From positions 365,190 to 429,189 of the forward strand of contig NZ_FWFP01000003.1 of assembly GCF_900172215.1 (NCBI RefSeq): a stretch of DNA of 64,000 bases, given 5' to 3'. Below are positions 17,125-25,544 of the stretch, piece after piece (position 1 is the first letter of the stretch; every line of letters starts with the position of its first letter). The position numbers and the translations under genes are program-made. Under the pieces are notes generated by a model. That model was not told the origin of the DNA, ran no database searches, and saw nothing but the letters and a program-made list of their open reading frames with translations. The DNA comes from Ruegeria meonggei. GTDB taxonomy: Bacteria > Pseudomonadota > Alphaproteobacteria > Rhodobacterales > Rhodobacteraceae.

Positions 17125-17549
17125 AAACAAAGCCGGCTGCCGAATTCACAGAGTTACAGTCAACACGAGGCAATACCAGCAAACGCAACGCAGATATCCA
17201 ATTCGGCTTCAGACACCGATTGAAAGGTAGAGTTCCAATTCATCGGTAATGATCAGCTGGCAAACAAACCTGGGCTTCTCCAGGGCAAAAGCACGTGCGC
17301 GGACCCGCTTTTTTTGCAACACCGGATCGGTAGCGGGCCATTCCGACCTCTCAGCGCAGCTGTCTAATTCTGCGGTCGCAGCCCGCTTTACGGTCATTCG
17401 CTGCGTTTGCGAACGCCGGTGCCGGACGAGCACTCTCAACAAGCGCGGAGCTGCCGCTCAACAATCCTGACCGTTAAGTTTCGGATGGCCTGGTGGTTCA
17501 TCCGCCGCTAACTTCGCTGAAACGCAATTGCTGCTTTCTGGGGGATATT
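17125..17549. other. Intergenic region after the cyanophycin operon
   Basis: No supportable gene. It contains a copy of the dispersed hairpin repeat (17368-17405) and a possible ribosome site (GGGGGA at about 17540) for the next gene. Confidence 0.4.
17368..17405. repeat. Dispersed intergenic hairpin repeat
   Basis: TCTGCGGTCGCAGCCCGCTT then TACGGTCATTCGCTGCG; close to the consensus, including the CTGCG-GT-CGCAG stem. Confidence 0.65.
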
Positions 17550-17945
17550 TTGATACCTGATTTTGAGACTGCGCACAGAATGGCGAAAGCGCATTGCGAC
17601 GCTTGGACCGAACGAAATCCAGAGGCCGTGGCAAGCCGCTACGCATATAACACGACCATGGGTATGAACCGCAGCGACCCGATGACAAGCCAAGCCGAAA
17701 TCGCCGAAATGGCTGCGGGTTTTATGGCCAATTTTCCCGATCTCATCCTCAAGCTCGACAGTGTTTTGGTTGCCGATCACCATATGGTCTATGCGTGGAC
17801 CTTTGAGGGCCACCACAAAGACACGGGCAGCCATGTGAAGTTCTCAGGTTGGGAGGAATGGGATCTGGACGACGATCTCAAGGTGATCAAGTCGCTGGGT
17901 TGGTATGACAACGCCGATTATGAACGCCAGGTTGCTGGCGAATGA
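17550..17945 (+). CDS. NTF2-like (SnoaL-type) protein
   Basis: About 131 residues with the cone-shaped alpha+beta barrel pattern of the SnoaL/NTF2-like superfamily. A long N-terminal helix (FETAHRMAKAHCDAWTERNPEAVASRYAYNTTMGMN) precedes strands ending in VYAWTFEGHHKDTGSHVKFSGWEEWDLD and a final KVIKSLGWYDNADYERQV. Members are small hydrolases, isomerases or ligand-binding proteins, so no reaction can be assigned. A TTG start at 17550 is favoured for the GGGGGA just upstream; a GTG at 17493 or ATG at 17580 is possible. The gene stands alone and ends 56 bp from an IS6 copy. Confidence 0.7.
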   Translation: MIPDFETAHRMAKAHCDAWTERNPEAVASRYAYNTTMGMNRSDPMTSQAEIAEMAAGFMANFPDLILKLDSVLVADHHMVYAWTFEGHHKDTGSHVKFSGWEEWDLDDDLKVIKSLGWYDNADYERQVAGE

Positions 17946-18000
17946 TGATCGCTGCCAAGGGGGCACGGCCCGTGCGGGCGATCGTCTACGGTGTCGGAGA

Positions 18001-18818
18001 AGTGCTGTCAGACAAATTCGAACCAGCCTCAGTTTGCTGCGACACGCGCGAACTTTTCCGGAACAAAGCTGACGCCACTCGGCGAGAGCGGCGGTGCGTG
18101 TAAGCTTGAAGGTGCCTCGGCTGGCTAGTGATCTTTCCTGGTTGAAGTGGTTGCAGACGGAGGAATGGACGGAGGTAAATTTCTGTAGGCTTCGCAAGCG
18201 CCTGAAACGTTGTATGGCGCGTTCGCTTCGTCGGAATGGCAGGTGGGAATACTCAACGCGGTTGTTGAGCCACCTGCCCGTTTGCTGTCTTTCGGTAGCA
18301 TCAAGCTCCTTGAGAGCAGCCCGATACGATGCGAAGCGATCCGTGACGACGTTTTCCGCTTTACCGTGTCGCTTCATCAATTTCTTGAGGATTTTCAATG
18401 CCGCCTGCCTGTTTCGACGCTTGGTGACAATCGCTTCCCGCACCTTGCCTTCGTGATCATCAGCCCGCCAAAGATAATGCCGCTTGCCATTCACCTTCAA
18501 GAAAACCTCATCCACGTGCCACTTCCATTTCGAGAAGGCACGCAGTTGCTGGACACGTTTTTTGTCTGATCTCGGAGGCAAACATCGGGCCGAACCTGTT
18601 CCACCAATAGCGGACGGTTTTATGGCTCACCTCAATACCACGCTCATGCAATAGGTCTTCCACGTTCAAAGTTATAGTGGGAACCGAACGTACAGCATGA
18701 CCGCCAGACGAATGATCTCGGGACTGGTCTTGAAGTACTTGAATGGCGATTGTTTAATCATGCGCGAAGGCTACGAGAGCGCCCTGCCCCGCTCAAGCAA
18801 AGTTCTTCTGACAAGATC
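18001..18818. mobile_element. IS6-family insertion sequence, copy B (decayed)
   Basis: Left end AGTGCTGTCAGACAAATTCG, right end CAAAGTTCTTCTGACAAGATC. Over 85 percent of the interior can be read alongside copies A and C, except about 45 bp near the left end (18026-18072), which instead resembles the matching stretch of the remnant at 5009-5304. No target duplication seen. Confidence 0.83.
18030..18761 (-). pseudogene. IS6-family transposase, copy B, frameshifted
   Basis: Begins ATG at 18759-18761 (MIKQSPFKYFKTSPEIIRLA) but a one-base loss near 18670 gives a stop after LYVRFPL. A one-base gain near 18555-18565 shifts frame again before KKRVQQLRAFSKWKWHVDEVF. The remaining core is readable, with WHVDEVFLKVNG, ENVVTDRFASY and the NNRVEYSHLPFRRSERA region, so all three DDE residues are still encoded but not in one frame. 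The original stop is also lost, so the frame runs out of the element. Confidence 0.82.
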
Positions 18819-18946
18819 ATTCGCTGCGGATGTATGATTTTGCTACCCACTGACTCGCGATCTGCGGACAAAGCCGATCTCGGCATGCCCTCAATCTCGC
18901 CAAATGGATGGTCTATTGGGCGGTTACCTTTTCTAGAAGACAGATC

Positions 18947-19402
18947 CTAATACCACCAACGGGCGCCTGCGTGGCGCCGCAGCCAGCCTCCGATGCTGAA
19001 GTGATCGCGGTGAATCAGGAGCAGAAGCGCGACGAATGCGGCCATCGCCGCAAGAGCGATCACTGGGTTTCGGTTGATTGGAAAGCCGCGGTCGTTCAGA
19101 GCAAAGGGATCTAGGTAACGCTCCCATTGTCGGGTGATGGTAAAGAAATGCATCGCCGCAAGACCGCCATAGCTGAAAACGCGAAAAACGCCCAAAGCTG
19201 CCAGCACACAAAGTGCAATTTGAACGCCGCCCACAGCGTATATCTGGGCAAAGGACATCTCGATCCCGTCGATATTCTTGGCCAGGTTTTGATATTGCTG
19301 GGGCGTAATGATCTTGTGGACGGCCCAGAGAAACATGAACCACACGAGCCCTATGCGCAGGATAAAGACGGCGGCGGCGTCTTTGCGGTCATAAAACGTC
19401 AT
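18947..19402 (-). CDS. DoxX-like small membrane protein
   Basis: A 151-residue integral membrane protein with four hydrophobic helices: AAVFILRIGLVWFMFLWAVHKI, IYAVGGVQIALCVLAALGVFRVF, a third around GGLAAMHFFTI, and NPVIALAAMAAFVALLLLI. The overall plan, with a charged loop between helices 1 and 2 (ITPQQYQNLAKNIDG), is that of DoxX/DoxD-like proteins, some of which associate with redox enzymes. ATG 19402 follows GGAG and begins right before the first helix; an upstream extension has no such features. Its neighbour upstream on the same strand is an SRPBCC protein. No specific role can be assigned. Confidence 0.72.
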   Translation of the reverse strand: MTFYDRKDAAAVFILRIGLVWFMFLWAVHKIITPQQYQNLAKNIDGIEMSFAQIYAVGGVQIALCVLAALGVFRVFSYGGLAAMHFFTITRQWERYLDPFALNDRGFPINRNPVIALAAMAAFVALLLLIHRDHFSIGGWLRRHAGARWWY

Positions 19403-19613
19403 GATCACTCCTGCACTTGCAAAACTATGAAGCGACAGACCGTAAGCAGAGGCCATCCGAAATCGTCGCGTCACCAACAGATGGCACGCTGGAATGATTG
19501 GTGCAATGAACGAGCGCTTCCGACCATATCTATTGCCGGTGGTCGTAAGGGAAAAAAGGTCCGCCATGGGTTCACTGCAGGCATCAGAGGCCGAGCAGCA
19601 TGCTGTCAAACTC

Positions 19614-20069
19614 TCACTCAGACCGCCCTAAGCGAACCTTCTCTGAGAGCCCTTGAAGGTTTGCAACGATAATCTTGCCCATCATCATTTTCATCATGGT
19701 TTGTCCCATCAGCCATCCGATCGGCCCGTATTTCACGCGATAATTGAAGGTCCAAGTCACTTTGGATTTGCCGCCGATTGGCGTGATGCGGATTTCGGAA
19801 CTGGCTTCGTGCAGCGGCATCGCGGCCATCTCAGATAGCTTGACCGTATAGCCGCTGCCCGGCTTCCATGCAGTCACCTCTTCAACCACAGACGTGCCGT
19901 TCGCGAAGTGGTTGCGGCGCTTTGAGCCCTTTCCAACTTCACCGTAGGTTAAGGCATCAACGGATGTGATCTGCGGTGCGAATGCGTCGATATGCATGTA
20001 TTGGCTCAACACTGCCCAAACGGATTCTGGGGCTGCGTCGATTGTTAGGTTGCGTTCATGGTGGATCAT
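19614..20069 (-). CDS. SRPBCC-family (START-like) protein
   Basis: A 151-residue helix-grip protein opening with the standard IDAAPESVWAVLSQYMHIDAFAP and continuing with VVEEVTAWKPGSGYTVKLSE, ASSEIRITPIGGKSKVTWTFNYRVKYGPIG and a C-terminal amphipathic helix. The fold makes a deep hydrophobic cavity; members bind lipids or polyketides or act as cyclases/hydrolases. It is divergent from a WYL-domain regulator with only 100 bp between, containing a strong inverted repeat, so it is probably a target of that regulator. Confidence 0.85.
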   Translation of the reverse strand: MIHHERNLTIDAAPESVWAVLSQYMHIDAFAPQITSVDALTYGEVGKGSKRRNHFANGTSVVEEVTAWKPGSGYTVKLSEMAAMPLHEASSEIRITPIGGKSKVTWTFNYRVKYGPIGWLMGQTMMKMMMGKIIVANLQGLSEKVRLGRSE

Positions 20070-20125
20070 TTTCAGCTCCGTTTGTTTGCATGTCAGTCGG
20101 TTTCTGATCCTGTCCTAGAACTACG

Positions 20126-20160
20126 CTCCTCTCACCGTTATGACAGTAGTGTGAGAGGAG
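20126..20160. promoter_or_regulatory. Inverted repeat covering the ribosome site of the WYL regulator gene
   Basis: CTCCTCTCAC (20126-20135) and GTGAGAGGAG (20151-20160) are perfect 10-bp inverted arms around a 15-base loop, between the divergent SRPBCC and WYL genes. The right arm overlaps AGGAGG, the Shine-Dalgarno sequence of the WYL gene. It can act as a DNA operator, or as an mRNA hairpin hiding the ribosome site if transcription starts upstream. Confidence 0.7.
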
Positions 20161-20169
20161 GATGAAAAA

Positions 20170-20862
20170 ATGCGTCGCACTGAACGTCTGTTCCAGATTA
20201 TCCAAATACTGCGGTCTACCCAGTCGCCAATCACAGGACGGGAGTTGGCAGATGAATTGGAGATATCTCTTAGCACGCTCTACCGCGATATGGCCGAGCT
20301 TCATGCACAGCGTATCCCAATTGCGGGCGAGGCGGGGATCGGATACGTGCTTGACGATGGTTACGACATGCCGCCCCTGATGCTCACAGCAGATGAGTTA
20401 GAGGCGGCAGCCCTTGGTGCCGCGTGGGTGGCATCTGAGGCCGATCCCTCGCTTGCCCGGGCCGCGCGGGATTTGGTGTCAAAGCTCTCTTTGGCCATCC
20501 CGAAGGAACTGCGCCCGGTGGTGCTGGGCAGCAGCACAAAGCCTATTCAGACGCGCGCCAGGGTGACCGAACGTTTCGATAGCGCTCTGCTGCGCTATGC
20601 CATTCGGGAGAGGTACAGATTGCAACTCCTTTATACGGACCGTGATGGCAGCACGACTGACAGGGTTGTCTGGCCGCTATTGATCGCATTCTTGGATCGA
20701 ACACGATACCTCGTGGGATGGTGCGAGACCAAAGACGACTATCGGCACTTCAAAACAGAAAGGGTCGAAGAGCTGAAAGTACTGGGCCAGAAGTACCCGG
20801 GACGGCGGGCGGCGTTGCTCAAGGGATGGGAAGAAGCGACAGCGAAACGGATGCAAAGCTGA
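20170..20862 (+). CDS. HTH/WYL-domain transcriptional regulator (YafY/DeoR-like)
   Basis: A 230-residue regulator. An N-terminal winged HTH (RRTERLFQIIQILRSTQSPITGRELADELEISLSTLYRDMAEL, residues 1-45) is followed by the linker GYVLDDGYDMPPLMLT. The WYL domain starts near residue 140 (LLRYAIRERYRLQLLYTDRDGSTTDRVVWPLLIAFLDRTRYLVGWCE). WYL domains sense nucleotides or other small ligands. ATG 20170 has AGGAGG eight bases upstream. The gene is divergent from the SRPBCC gene, typical for YafY-type regulators controlling a small neighbouring enzyme gene. Confidence 0.9.
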   Translation: MRRTERLFQIIQILRSTQSPITGRELADELEISLSTLYRDMAELHAQRIPIAGEAGIGYVLDDGYDMPPLMLTADELEAAALGAAWVASEADPSLARAARDLVSKLSLAIPKELRPVVLGSSTKPIQTRARVTERFDSALLRYAIRERYRLQLLYTDRDGSTTDRVVWPLLIAFLDRTRYLVGWCETKDDYRHFKTERVEELKVLGQKYPGRRAALLKGWEEATAKRMQS

Positions 20863-20976
20863 CGTTAGTGGGTTGTGCTGCATCTGATAAAATGGGCTCG
20901 ATTCAAACCACCGCTGCGGCGCAAACATAGGTCCGGCCCGAATTGGCGAACGACAAGTGCCGCCCGCCAAAATGGT

Positions 20977-21070
20977 TCAAAGGTCGATTTGCTCGGCGAT
21001 GCTCAGTGCATCTTCAAGTTCGACGCCAAGGTATCTGACAGTGCTGTCAACCTTTGTGTGTCCGAGCAGA
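20977..21070 (-). pseudogene. C-terminal fragment of a tyrosine recombinase, cut by IS6 copy C
   Basis: The minus strand immediately beside the IS end reads LLGHTKVDSTVRYLGVELED then ALSIAEQIDL and a stop. This is the conserved C-terminus of a phage-type integrase, with the catalytic Tyr in TVRYLGVE. The frame ends exactly at the IS boundary at 21071, and nothing beyond the other IS end continues it. The element therefore removed or displaced the rest of the gene. Confidence 0.75.
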
Positions 21071-21888
21071 GGTGCTGTCAGACAAATTCGAACCAGTCTC
21101 AGCTAGGCCAGTATAGCTGCCCTGTATGCCGCACCAAGTTCGCGCCACTCGGCGAGAGCGGCGCTTCGCGTCATCTTGAAGGTGTCTCGATTTGAAAGAG
21201 ATCTTTCCTGGTTAAAATGGTTGTAGACGGAGGAATGGACGGAGGCGAATTTCTGTAAACTTCGCATGCGCCTAAAACGTTGCATCGCACGTTCCCTTCG
21301 TCGAAACGGAAGATGCGAATTCTCGACGCGGTTGTTCAACCACCTACCTGTCAGTTGCTTTTCCAGCACGCCGAGCTCTCTCAACGCGGCACGGTAAGAC
21401 GCCAAGCAGTCTGTGACTATTTCCTCCGCCTGGCCGTGTCGCTTCATCAGTTTCTTGAGGAATTTCAATGCTGCCCGTTTGTTCCGGCGCTTGGTGACGA
21501 CGGCTTCAAGGACCTCCCCTTCGTGATCAACGGCCCGCCAGAGGTAGTGTCTCTTGCCATTGACCTTCACAAATACCTCATCCACGTGCCACTTCCACTT
21601 TGAGAATGCGCGGAGTTGCTGGACGCGTTTTCTGCGGATCTCTGCAGCGAACACTGGACCAAACCTGTTCCACCAATATCGGACAGTTTCATGGCTGACA
21701 TCGATCCCGCGTTCATGCAACAGATCCTCGACATTCCGAAGCGAGAGCGTAAATCTGATGTACGGCATCACCGCAAGGCGGATGATCTCGGGACTGGTTT
21801 TGAAGTACTTGAAAGAGGTAGGTTTGGTTATTCTCAATGACTACGCAACCACCCTGCACCGCTCAAGCCAAGTTCCTCTGACAAGACC
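21071..21888. mobile_element. IS6-family insertion sequence, copy C (intact)
   Basis: An 818-bp element with left end GGTGCTGTCAGACAAATTCG and right end AGTTCCTCTGACAAGACC as imperfect inverted repeats, containing one intact transposase gene. No 8-bp target duplication is visible (CGAGCAGA and CTTCAATC flank it), suggesting later rearrangement by recombination or adjacent deletion. Confidence 0.88.
21103..21837 (-). CDS. IS6-family DDE transposase (copy C)
   Basis: A 244-residue complete transposase. An N-terminal HTH region (FKTSPEIIRLAVMPYIRFTLSLRNVEDLLHERGIDVSHETVRYWWNRF) precedes the DDE catalytic domain with D86 (KWHVDEVFVKVNG), D143 (EIVTDCLASY) and E172 (NNRVENSHLPFRRRERAMQRFRR). It begins with TTG at 21835-21837, after an in-frame TAG; ATG at 21766-21768 would remove part of the HTH. 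This is the only one of the three copies that looks able to make protein and could act on the shortened element at 5009. Confidence 0.9.
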   Translation of the reverse strand: MRITKPTSFKYFKTSPEIIRLAVMPYIRFTLSLRNVEDLLHERGIDVSHETVRYWWNRFGPVFAAEIRRKRVQQLRAFSKWKWHVDEVFVKVNGKRHYLWRAVDHEGEVLEAVVTKRRNKRAALKFLKKLMKRHGQAEEIVTDCLASYRAALRELGVLEKQLTGRWLNNRVENSHLPFRRRERAMQRFRRMRSLQKFASVHSSVYNHFNQERSLSNRDTFKMTRSAALAEWRELGAAYRAAILA

Positions 21889-22022
21889 CTTCAATCATCT
21901 TGCCCGGCCCAGAGACTAAATCAATCCAACTAATGTAGTATGTCATTGCATACGTTAGTGCATTCCCAATCACAATTGGGTCGTTAAAAACGGCCCAAAC
22001 CGGTCACTCGACTGGGTATTGA

Positions 22023-22063
22023 GATGCTGCGATCGCAGTCCGCATTGCCGACATTCGCCGCAT
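22023..22063. repeat. Dispersed intergenic hairpin repeat
   Basis: GATGCTGCGATCGCAGTCCG then CATTGCCGACATTCGCCGCATG, with the CTGCG-AT-CGCAG stem. It lies in a 276-bp gap between IS6 copy C and the EamA gene; nothing else is seen in that gap. Confidence 0.65.
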
Positions 22064-22164
22064 GTGCAAAGTTTTGAGATGGGCAAACCCACAGATTGCG
22101 GGACAAAGCTGTCGTTCTTCGAATCTCTAAAGACGAAATAGCAAATGCGTGATAGCTCCAGATT

Positions 22165-23091
22165 ATGGCAACGACATCTGCGCGAAATCGACCGTCCATC
22201 CCTTACGCATTTGCAGTTTTTGGTGTTCTTTTTGCTTCAATCTGTTTCGGACTTGTTCCCTATTTCAGCCGCAGCCTGACCGAACAGGGCGTCGCACCCT
22301 ATGCAGTCGCATTCTACCGCTACATTGTTGCGGCGATTCTTCTGCTTCCTGTTCTCATTTTGCACCGAAAAGAATGGCGAGAGATCACTTGGGGCCTTTC
22401 AGTTGGAGCCGTAATGGGGCTTGGGTGGATCGGGTATGTAACGGCGCTGGAGAAGTTGCCCGCATCGACAGTGGGTGTGCTTTACATGACCTATCCAGTA
22501 TTCACTCTGGTCATTGCCTGGGCCGTGTTCGCTGATGCACCAACGAGGCGCGCATTGTTGGCCGCTGGTCTGATTGTGGTGGCAGCCGTCATTGCTGGCT
22601 CGCCCGCATCAGTGCCTGCGGAGCATCTACCAACTCTGCTGCTATCCCTTGCTGCCCCATTTGGGTTTGGCTTCGGAATCTGCGTGCTCGTACACAGGTT
22701 GTCACGGATTGCGCCGTTGGCACGCATCGCGTCAGTCTCTCTGGGGTCTGTACTGGGTCTTGCGCCGCTCATCCTTGGCGCTGAAGTTGGAGAGTTGCTC
22801 CCAGGGGAACAATCCGATTGGCTTCTCATTGTTGGTATTGGACTTGTCACCGCGTTCGTGCCCCAACTTATCTACACGATCTGCTCGCCTGTAATTGGGG
22901 CTTCCCAAACTGCCGTGGTCGGAAGCATAGAGTTACCCACGATGTTTGCTGTTGGATTTCTAGCCTTTGGCGAAACCATTACTTTACCTCAAGCCTTGGC
23001 ATGTGCGTTAGTTCTGGGTGCAATCGCGATCACTAGAAGCCGCAAGACACGCACAGTATCTGCCGTTCTCGCGAAATCGCCGAAGCAGTAG
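22165..23091 (+). CDS. EamA-domain (DMT superfamily) transporter
   Basis: A 308-residue inner-membrane carrier with ten hydrophobic helices in two EamA repeats (FAVFGVLFASICFGLVPYFSRSLTEQGVAPYAVAFYRY... and LLLSLAAPFGFGFGICVLVHR...). Signature pieces are LPASTVGVLYMTYPVFTLVIAWAVF at the end of the first repeat and SIELPTMFAVGFLAFGETITLPQALACALVLGAI at the end of the second. DMT carriers export metabolites or amino acids, but the substrate cannot be inferred. It is a single-gene unit. One of six EamA genes within 20 kb. Confidence 0.9.
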   Translation: MATTSARNRPSIPYAFAVFGVLFASICFGLVPYFSRSLTEQGVAPYAVAFYRYIVAAILLLPVLILHRKEWREITWGLSVGAVMGLGWIGYVTALEKLPASTVGVLYMTYPVFTLVIAWAVFADAPTRRALLAAGLIVVAAVIAGSPASVPAEHLPTLLLSLAAPFGFGFGICVLVHRLSRIAPLARIASVSLGSVLGLAPLILGAEVGELLPGEQSDWLLIVGIGLVTAFVPQLIYTICSPVIGASQTAVVGSIELPTMFAVGFLAFGETITLPQALACALVLGAIAITRSRKTRTVSAVLAKSPKQ

Positions 23092-23234
23092 TACCGGGCT
23101 CAGATTTACCATTTTCTACAGTCAGTTTGATAGACTGGTGGCAGCCCAAAGCGGACATGTCCAACTTGAAAGCCCCAATGAACAGCGCACGGCACTTTGT
23201 GCCCCCAATCGGGCGCATCCGCAGGCAATCGGGA

Positions 23235-23444
23235 TTACGCGGTAACCCCCTCGACTTCCTTGCGTTCTGAGAATTGAAGCAACGCCAGAAGGGGTGTAGC
23301 CAAGATCCCTAGGCCGACAATGGCCAGTGCAAACATCGCCAAAAAGACCATAATGGACAGCCCGAGGCTCGCTACGACACAGGCCACAAGAAAGAGGCCC
23401 ACGCCAGCAGCAGTAGAGGTCACTTTGTTCAGGTACGTTTTCAT
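23235..23444 (-). CDS. Small membrane protein downstream of a two-component system
   Basis: About 69 residues: MKTYLNKVTSTAAGVGLFLV, then two hydrophobic stretches (GVGLFLVACVVASLGLSIMVFLAMFALAIVGLGILATPLLALL) and a charged tail (QFSERKEVEGVTA). ATG 23444 follows GGAG; a longer start at 23519 would add non-membrane residues. It lies 78 bp after the histidine kinase gene on the same strand and is probably cotranscribed. No family recognised. Confidence 0.6.
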   Translation of the reverse strand: MKTYLNKVTSTAAGVGLFLVACVVASLGLSIMVFLAMFALAIVGLGILATPLLALLQFSERKEVEGVTA

Positions 23445-23522
23445 GTCTTTAACTCCAGCTTCATTTGTTGAGTTGATGAAACTGATATGTGGTTCGGGCT
23501 TTACGTCCGCCTGATTCAAAAC

Positions 23523-24806
23523 TTACAAATCTGCAAACTTCAGCGTCACAGTCAGCCCGTGAGGATCGGTTTGCGATAAGATCAGATCTGCACCATGGCG
23601 ATCTGCAACCGCACGGACGAGGGCTAGACCTAAACCCGTACCCTCGCTTTGCCGTGTTGCGTCAAGACGAACCATGGGTTTGATGATCTCGGCGTATTTC
23701 TCTGATGCCACACCGGGGCCGTTGTCGGCGACGCTAATGGTGCGACCACGTGCTGCGAGATTGATCTTGTCCCCGCCATAGCGCATTGCGTTCTGTATGA
23801 GATTTGCAACTGCCTGAACAAGCATCTGACGATCAGCGAAAACCGCTTCAGCGTCGCTCGCATCAAATTTCAGCACTTTGCCTGTGTCCTCAATCACTGG
23901 GCCAAAGGTCAAAGACAGGTCGGTCATCAAGTTCGCCAGATCAACCCTTTCGAAACCATCTGTGCCGTGGGTGGCTTCAATCCGAGCGACCCGCATGATC
24001 GTATCGAAAATGCCAGACAACCGCTCTGACTCTTCCAAGGCTGCACCGCGTTCCTCTCCTTCAGGCAAGCTTTCAAGTCGAGACCGCAGGCGGGCCAGCG
24101 GGGTGCGCAGGTCATGCGCCAAATTCGCGCTGAGATGGCGGGTCTGGGCGACCAACCGCTCCAACTCGGCAGCAGTCAAATCCACCTGGCGTGCCATGTC
24201 GTCGAGGTCATCCTTGTTCCGCGTGATCTCCGTGCGCGCGCTGAGGTCGCCAGAGGCCAACGCCGAAAGCGTGCTGTTAATCCGCTTGAGACGTCGCTGG
24301 GCGAAGATACCGGTGGCAAACCCAACCACCAATGTCAGAACAATCATTGTCAACATCGTGGTCCATAGAACACCGCCTAAGAGTTCAAACGCATCCTCCG
24401 CGTCATCAAGCGGAACAGCCGCCATGACCGGTGCGCCTTGACTGTCGGTATCTACAAGAACGCGCCAGGCTTCGGATTCCCGAAAATCATGGGACAGCTC
24501 CACCGTCCCCCCGCCGCGCGCAACCACACGCTGCAAAGCAATTGGCAGGTCTTCGAGATCATTTGGGTGACGCAAGATGACGCCAAACCGGTCGCCGCGC
24601 GCACCCTCAAGGGCTGAGGCCTTTGCCAACGCATCCAGCGTCGTATCGACACGGCGTTCGAACACATCCGAGCCAACCTTAATCGTGATATAGGCTGCGG
24701 TAGCCATGCAAAGCGCGAAGATGGCTGACAATATCAACGCTAGCCGCAAGGTCGAGGAGCGGCGAAGCCAGGTCAGATTACCGTCCAAAGACATAGCCTT
24801 CCCCAC
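23523..24806 (-). CDS. Membrane sensor histidine kinase (OmpR-class partner)
   Basis: A 427-residue kinase. TM1 (LRLALILSAIFALCMATAAYI, 20-40), a periplasmic sensor of about 100 residues and TM2 (LWTTMLTMIVLTLVVGFATGI) are followed by a HAMP region. The H-box NLAHDLRTPLARLRSRLE has phospho-acceptor His231, and the HATPase domain has N-box NLIQNAMRYGG, G1 VADNGPG and GTGLGLALV. Its start overlaps the response regulator gene by 17-29 bp depending on which Met is used (24806 or 24794). The PepSY protein encoded first in the operon may feed into the sensor; this is inference from position. Confidence 0.92.
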   Translation of the reverse strand: MGKAMSLDGNLTWLRRSSTLRLALILSAIFALCMATAAYITIKVGSDVFERRVDTTLDALAKASALEGARGDRFGVILRHPNDLEDLPIALQRVVARGGGTVELSHDFRESEAWRVLVDTDSQGAPVMAAVPLDDAEDAFELLGGVLWTTMLTMIVLTLVVGFATGIFAQRRLKRINSTLSALASGDLSARTEITRNKDDLDDMARQVDLTAAELERLVAQTRHLSANLAHDLRTPLARLRSRLESLPEGEERGAALEESERLSGIFDTIMRVARIEATHGTDGFERVDLANLMTDLSLTFGPVIEDTGKVLKFDASDAEAVFADRQMLVQAVANLIQNAMRYGGDKINLAARGRTISVADNGPGVASEKYAEIIKPMVRLDATRQSEGTGLGLALVRAVADRHGADLILSQTDPHGLTVTLKFADL

Positions 24807-25461
24807 GACGTGTTCGGATCAGCGGTGTATCAAACGGCTTGTCGATTTTGGTGCGCAACCGGCTGATGTGGGTTTCTACGACACTTGTGGTCGGGTCAAA
24901 ACTCATATCCCAGACCTGTTCCAGCAGCATCGTACGTGTCACCAATCGCCCCGGTCTTCGCATCAAGTATTCCAGAAGTTTAAACTCCTTGGCCAATAGC
25001 TCAATCTGTTGATCCTGGCGTTTGCAGGTCCGTGCTAGAAGGTCGAGGCTCAAATCCCCATGGCGCAAGACCGTGGCTTCTGCTTGTCTCGCCTCTAGGC
25101 CTTCACGACGGCGGCCCAAAGCGCCCACGCGGGCAGAGAGTTCGGCAAAGGCGAAAGGTTTCGTAAGATAATCATCGCCGCCAGCATCAAAGCCTTCGAC
25201 GCGGGCGTCGACCTCACCCACAGCCGTTAGAAAAAGCGCGGGCGTGGTATTCTTCGACGCGCGCAAGGACTTCAAAACCGCCAACCCATCGAGGCCCGGG
25301 ACCATGCGGTCCAGAATTAGAAGATCGTACTCCTGAGCCATAGCCGCCATCAAAGCGTCTTTGCCATCCTCGAAATGGTCGATGACATGACCTTCTTCGC
25401 GCAGGCCGTTGGTAACCCAAGACCCAAGTTGGCTGTCATCTTCCAGAAACAAAATTCGCAT
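24778..25461 (-). CDS. OmpR/PhoB-type response regulator
   Basis: A 227-residue regulator. The receiver domain has phospho-acceptor Asp51 (DLLILDRMVPGLDG), the acidic pocket FLEDD, and conserved Thr and Lys (LFLTAVGEVDARVEGFDAGGDDYLTKPFAFAEL). The C-terminal winged HTH ends in TSVVETHISRLRTKIDKPFDTPLIRTRRGEGYVF. ATG 25461 is preceded by AAGGG and begins the receiver fold; an in-frame extension to 25515 has no domain character. It lies directly between PepSY and kinase genes in one operon. Confidence 0.93.
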   Translation of the reverse strand: MRILFLEDDSQLGSWVTNGLREEGHVIDHFEDGKDALMAAMAQEYDLLILDRMVPGLDGLAVLKSLRASKNTTPALFLTAVGEVDARVEGFDAGGDDYLTKPFAFAELSARVGALGRRREGLEARQAEATVLRHGDLSLDLLARTCKRQDQQIELLAKEFKLLEYLMRRPGRLVTRTMLLEQVWDMSFDPTTSVVETHISRLRTKIDKPFDTPLIRTRRGEGYVFGR

Positions 25462-25544
25462 GTGGACCCTTACCGTCACGCATTCAGAGGCCACTCTAGT
25501 GAGCGACCTCCGCATTGGCCATTCATTCGCAGCTTGGCCGCGAC

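Noticed and set aside
17844..18030. Apparent C-terminal extension of the copy B transposase beyond the element
   Set aside because: It is read-through past the IS border after loss of the original stop, and is antisense to the NTF2-like gene.
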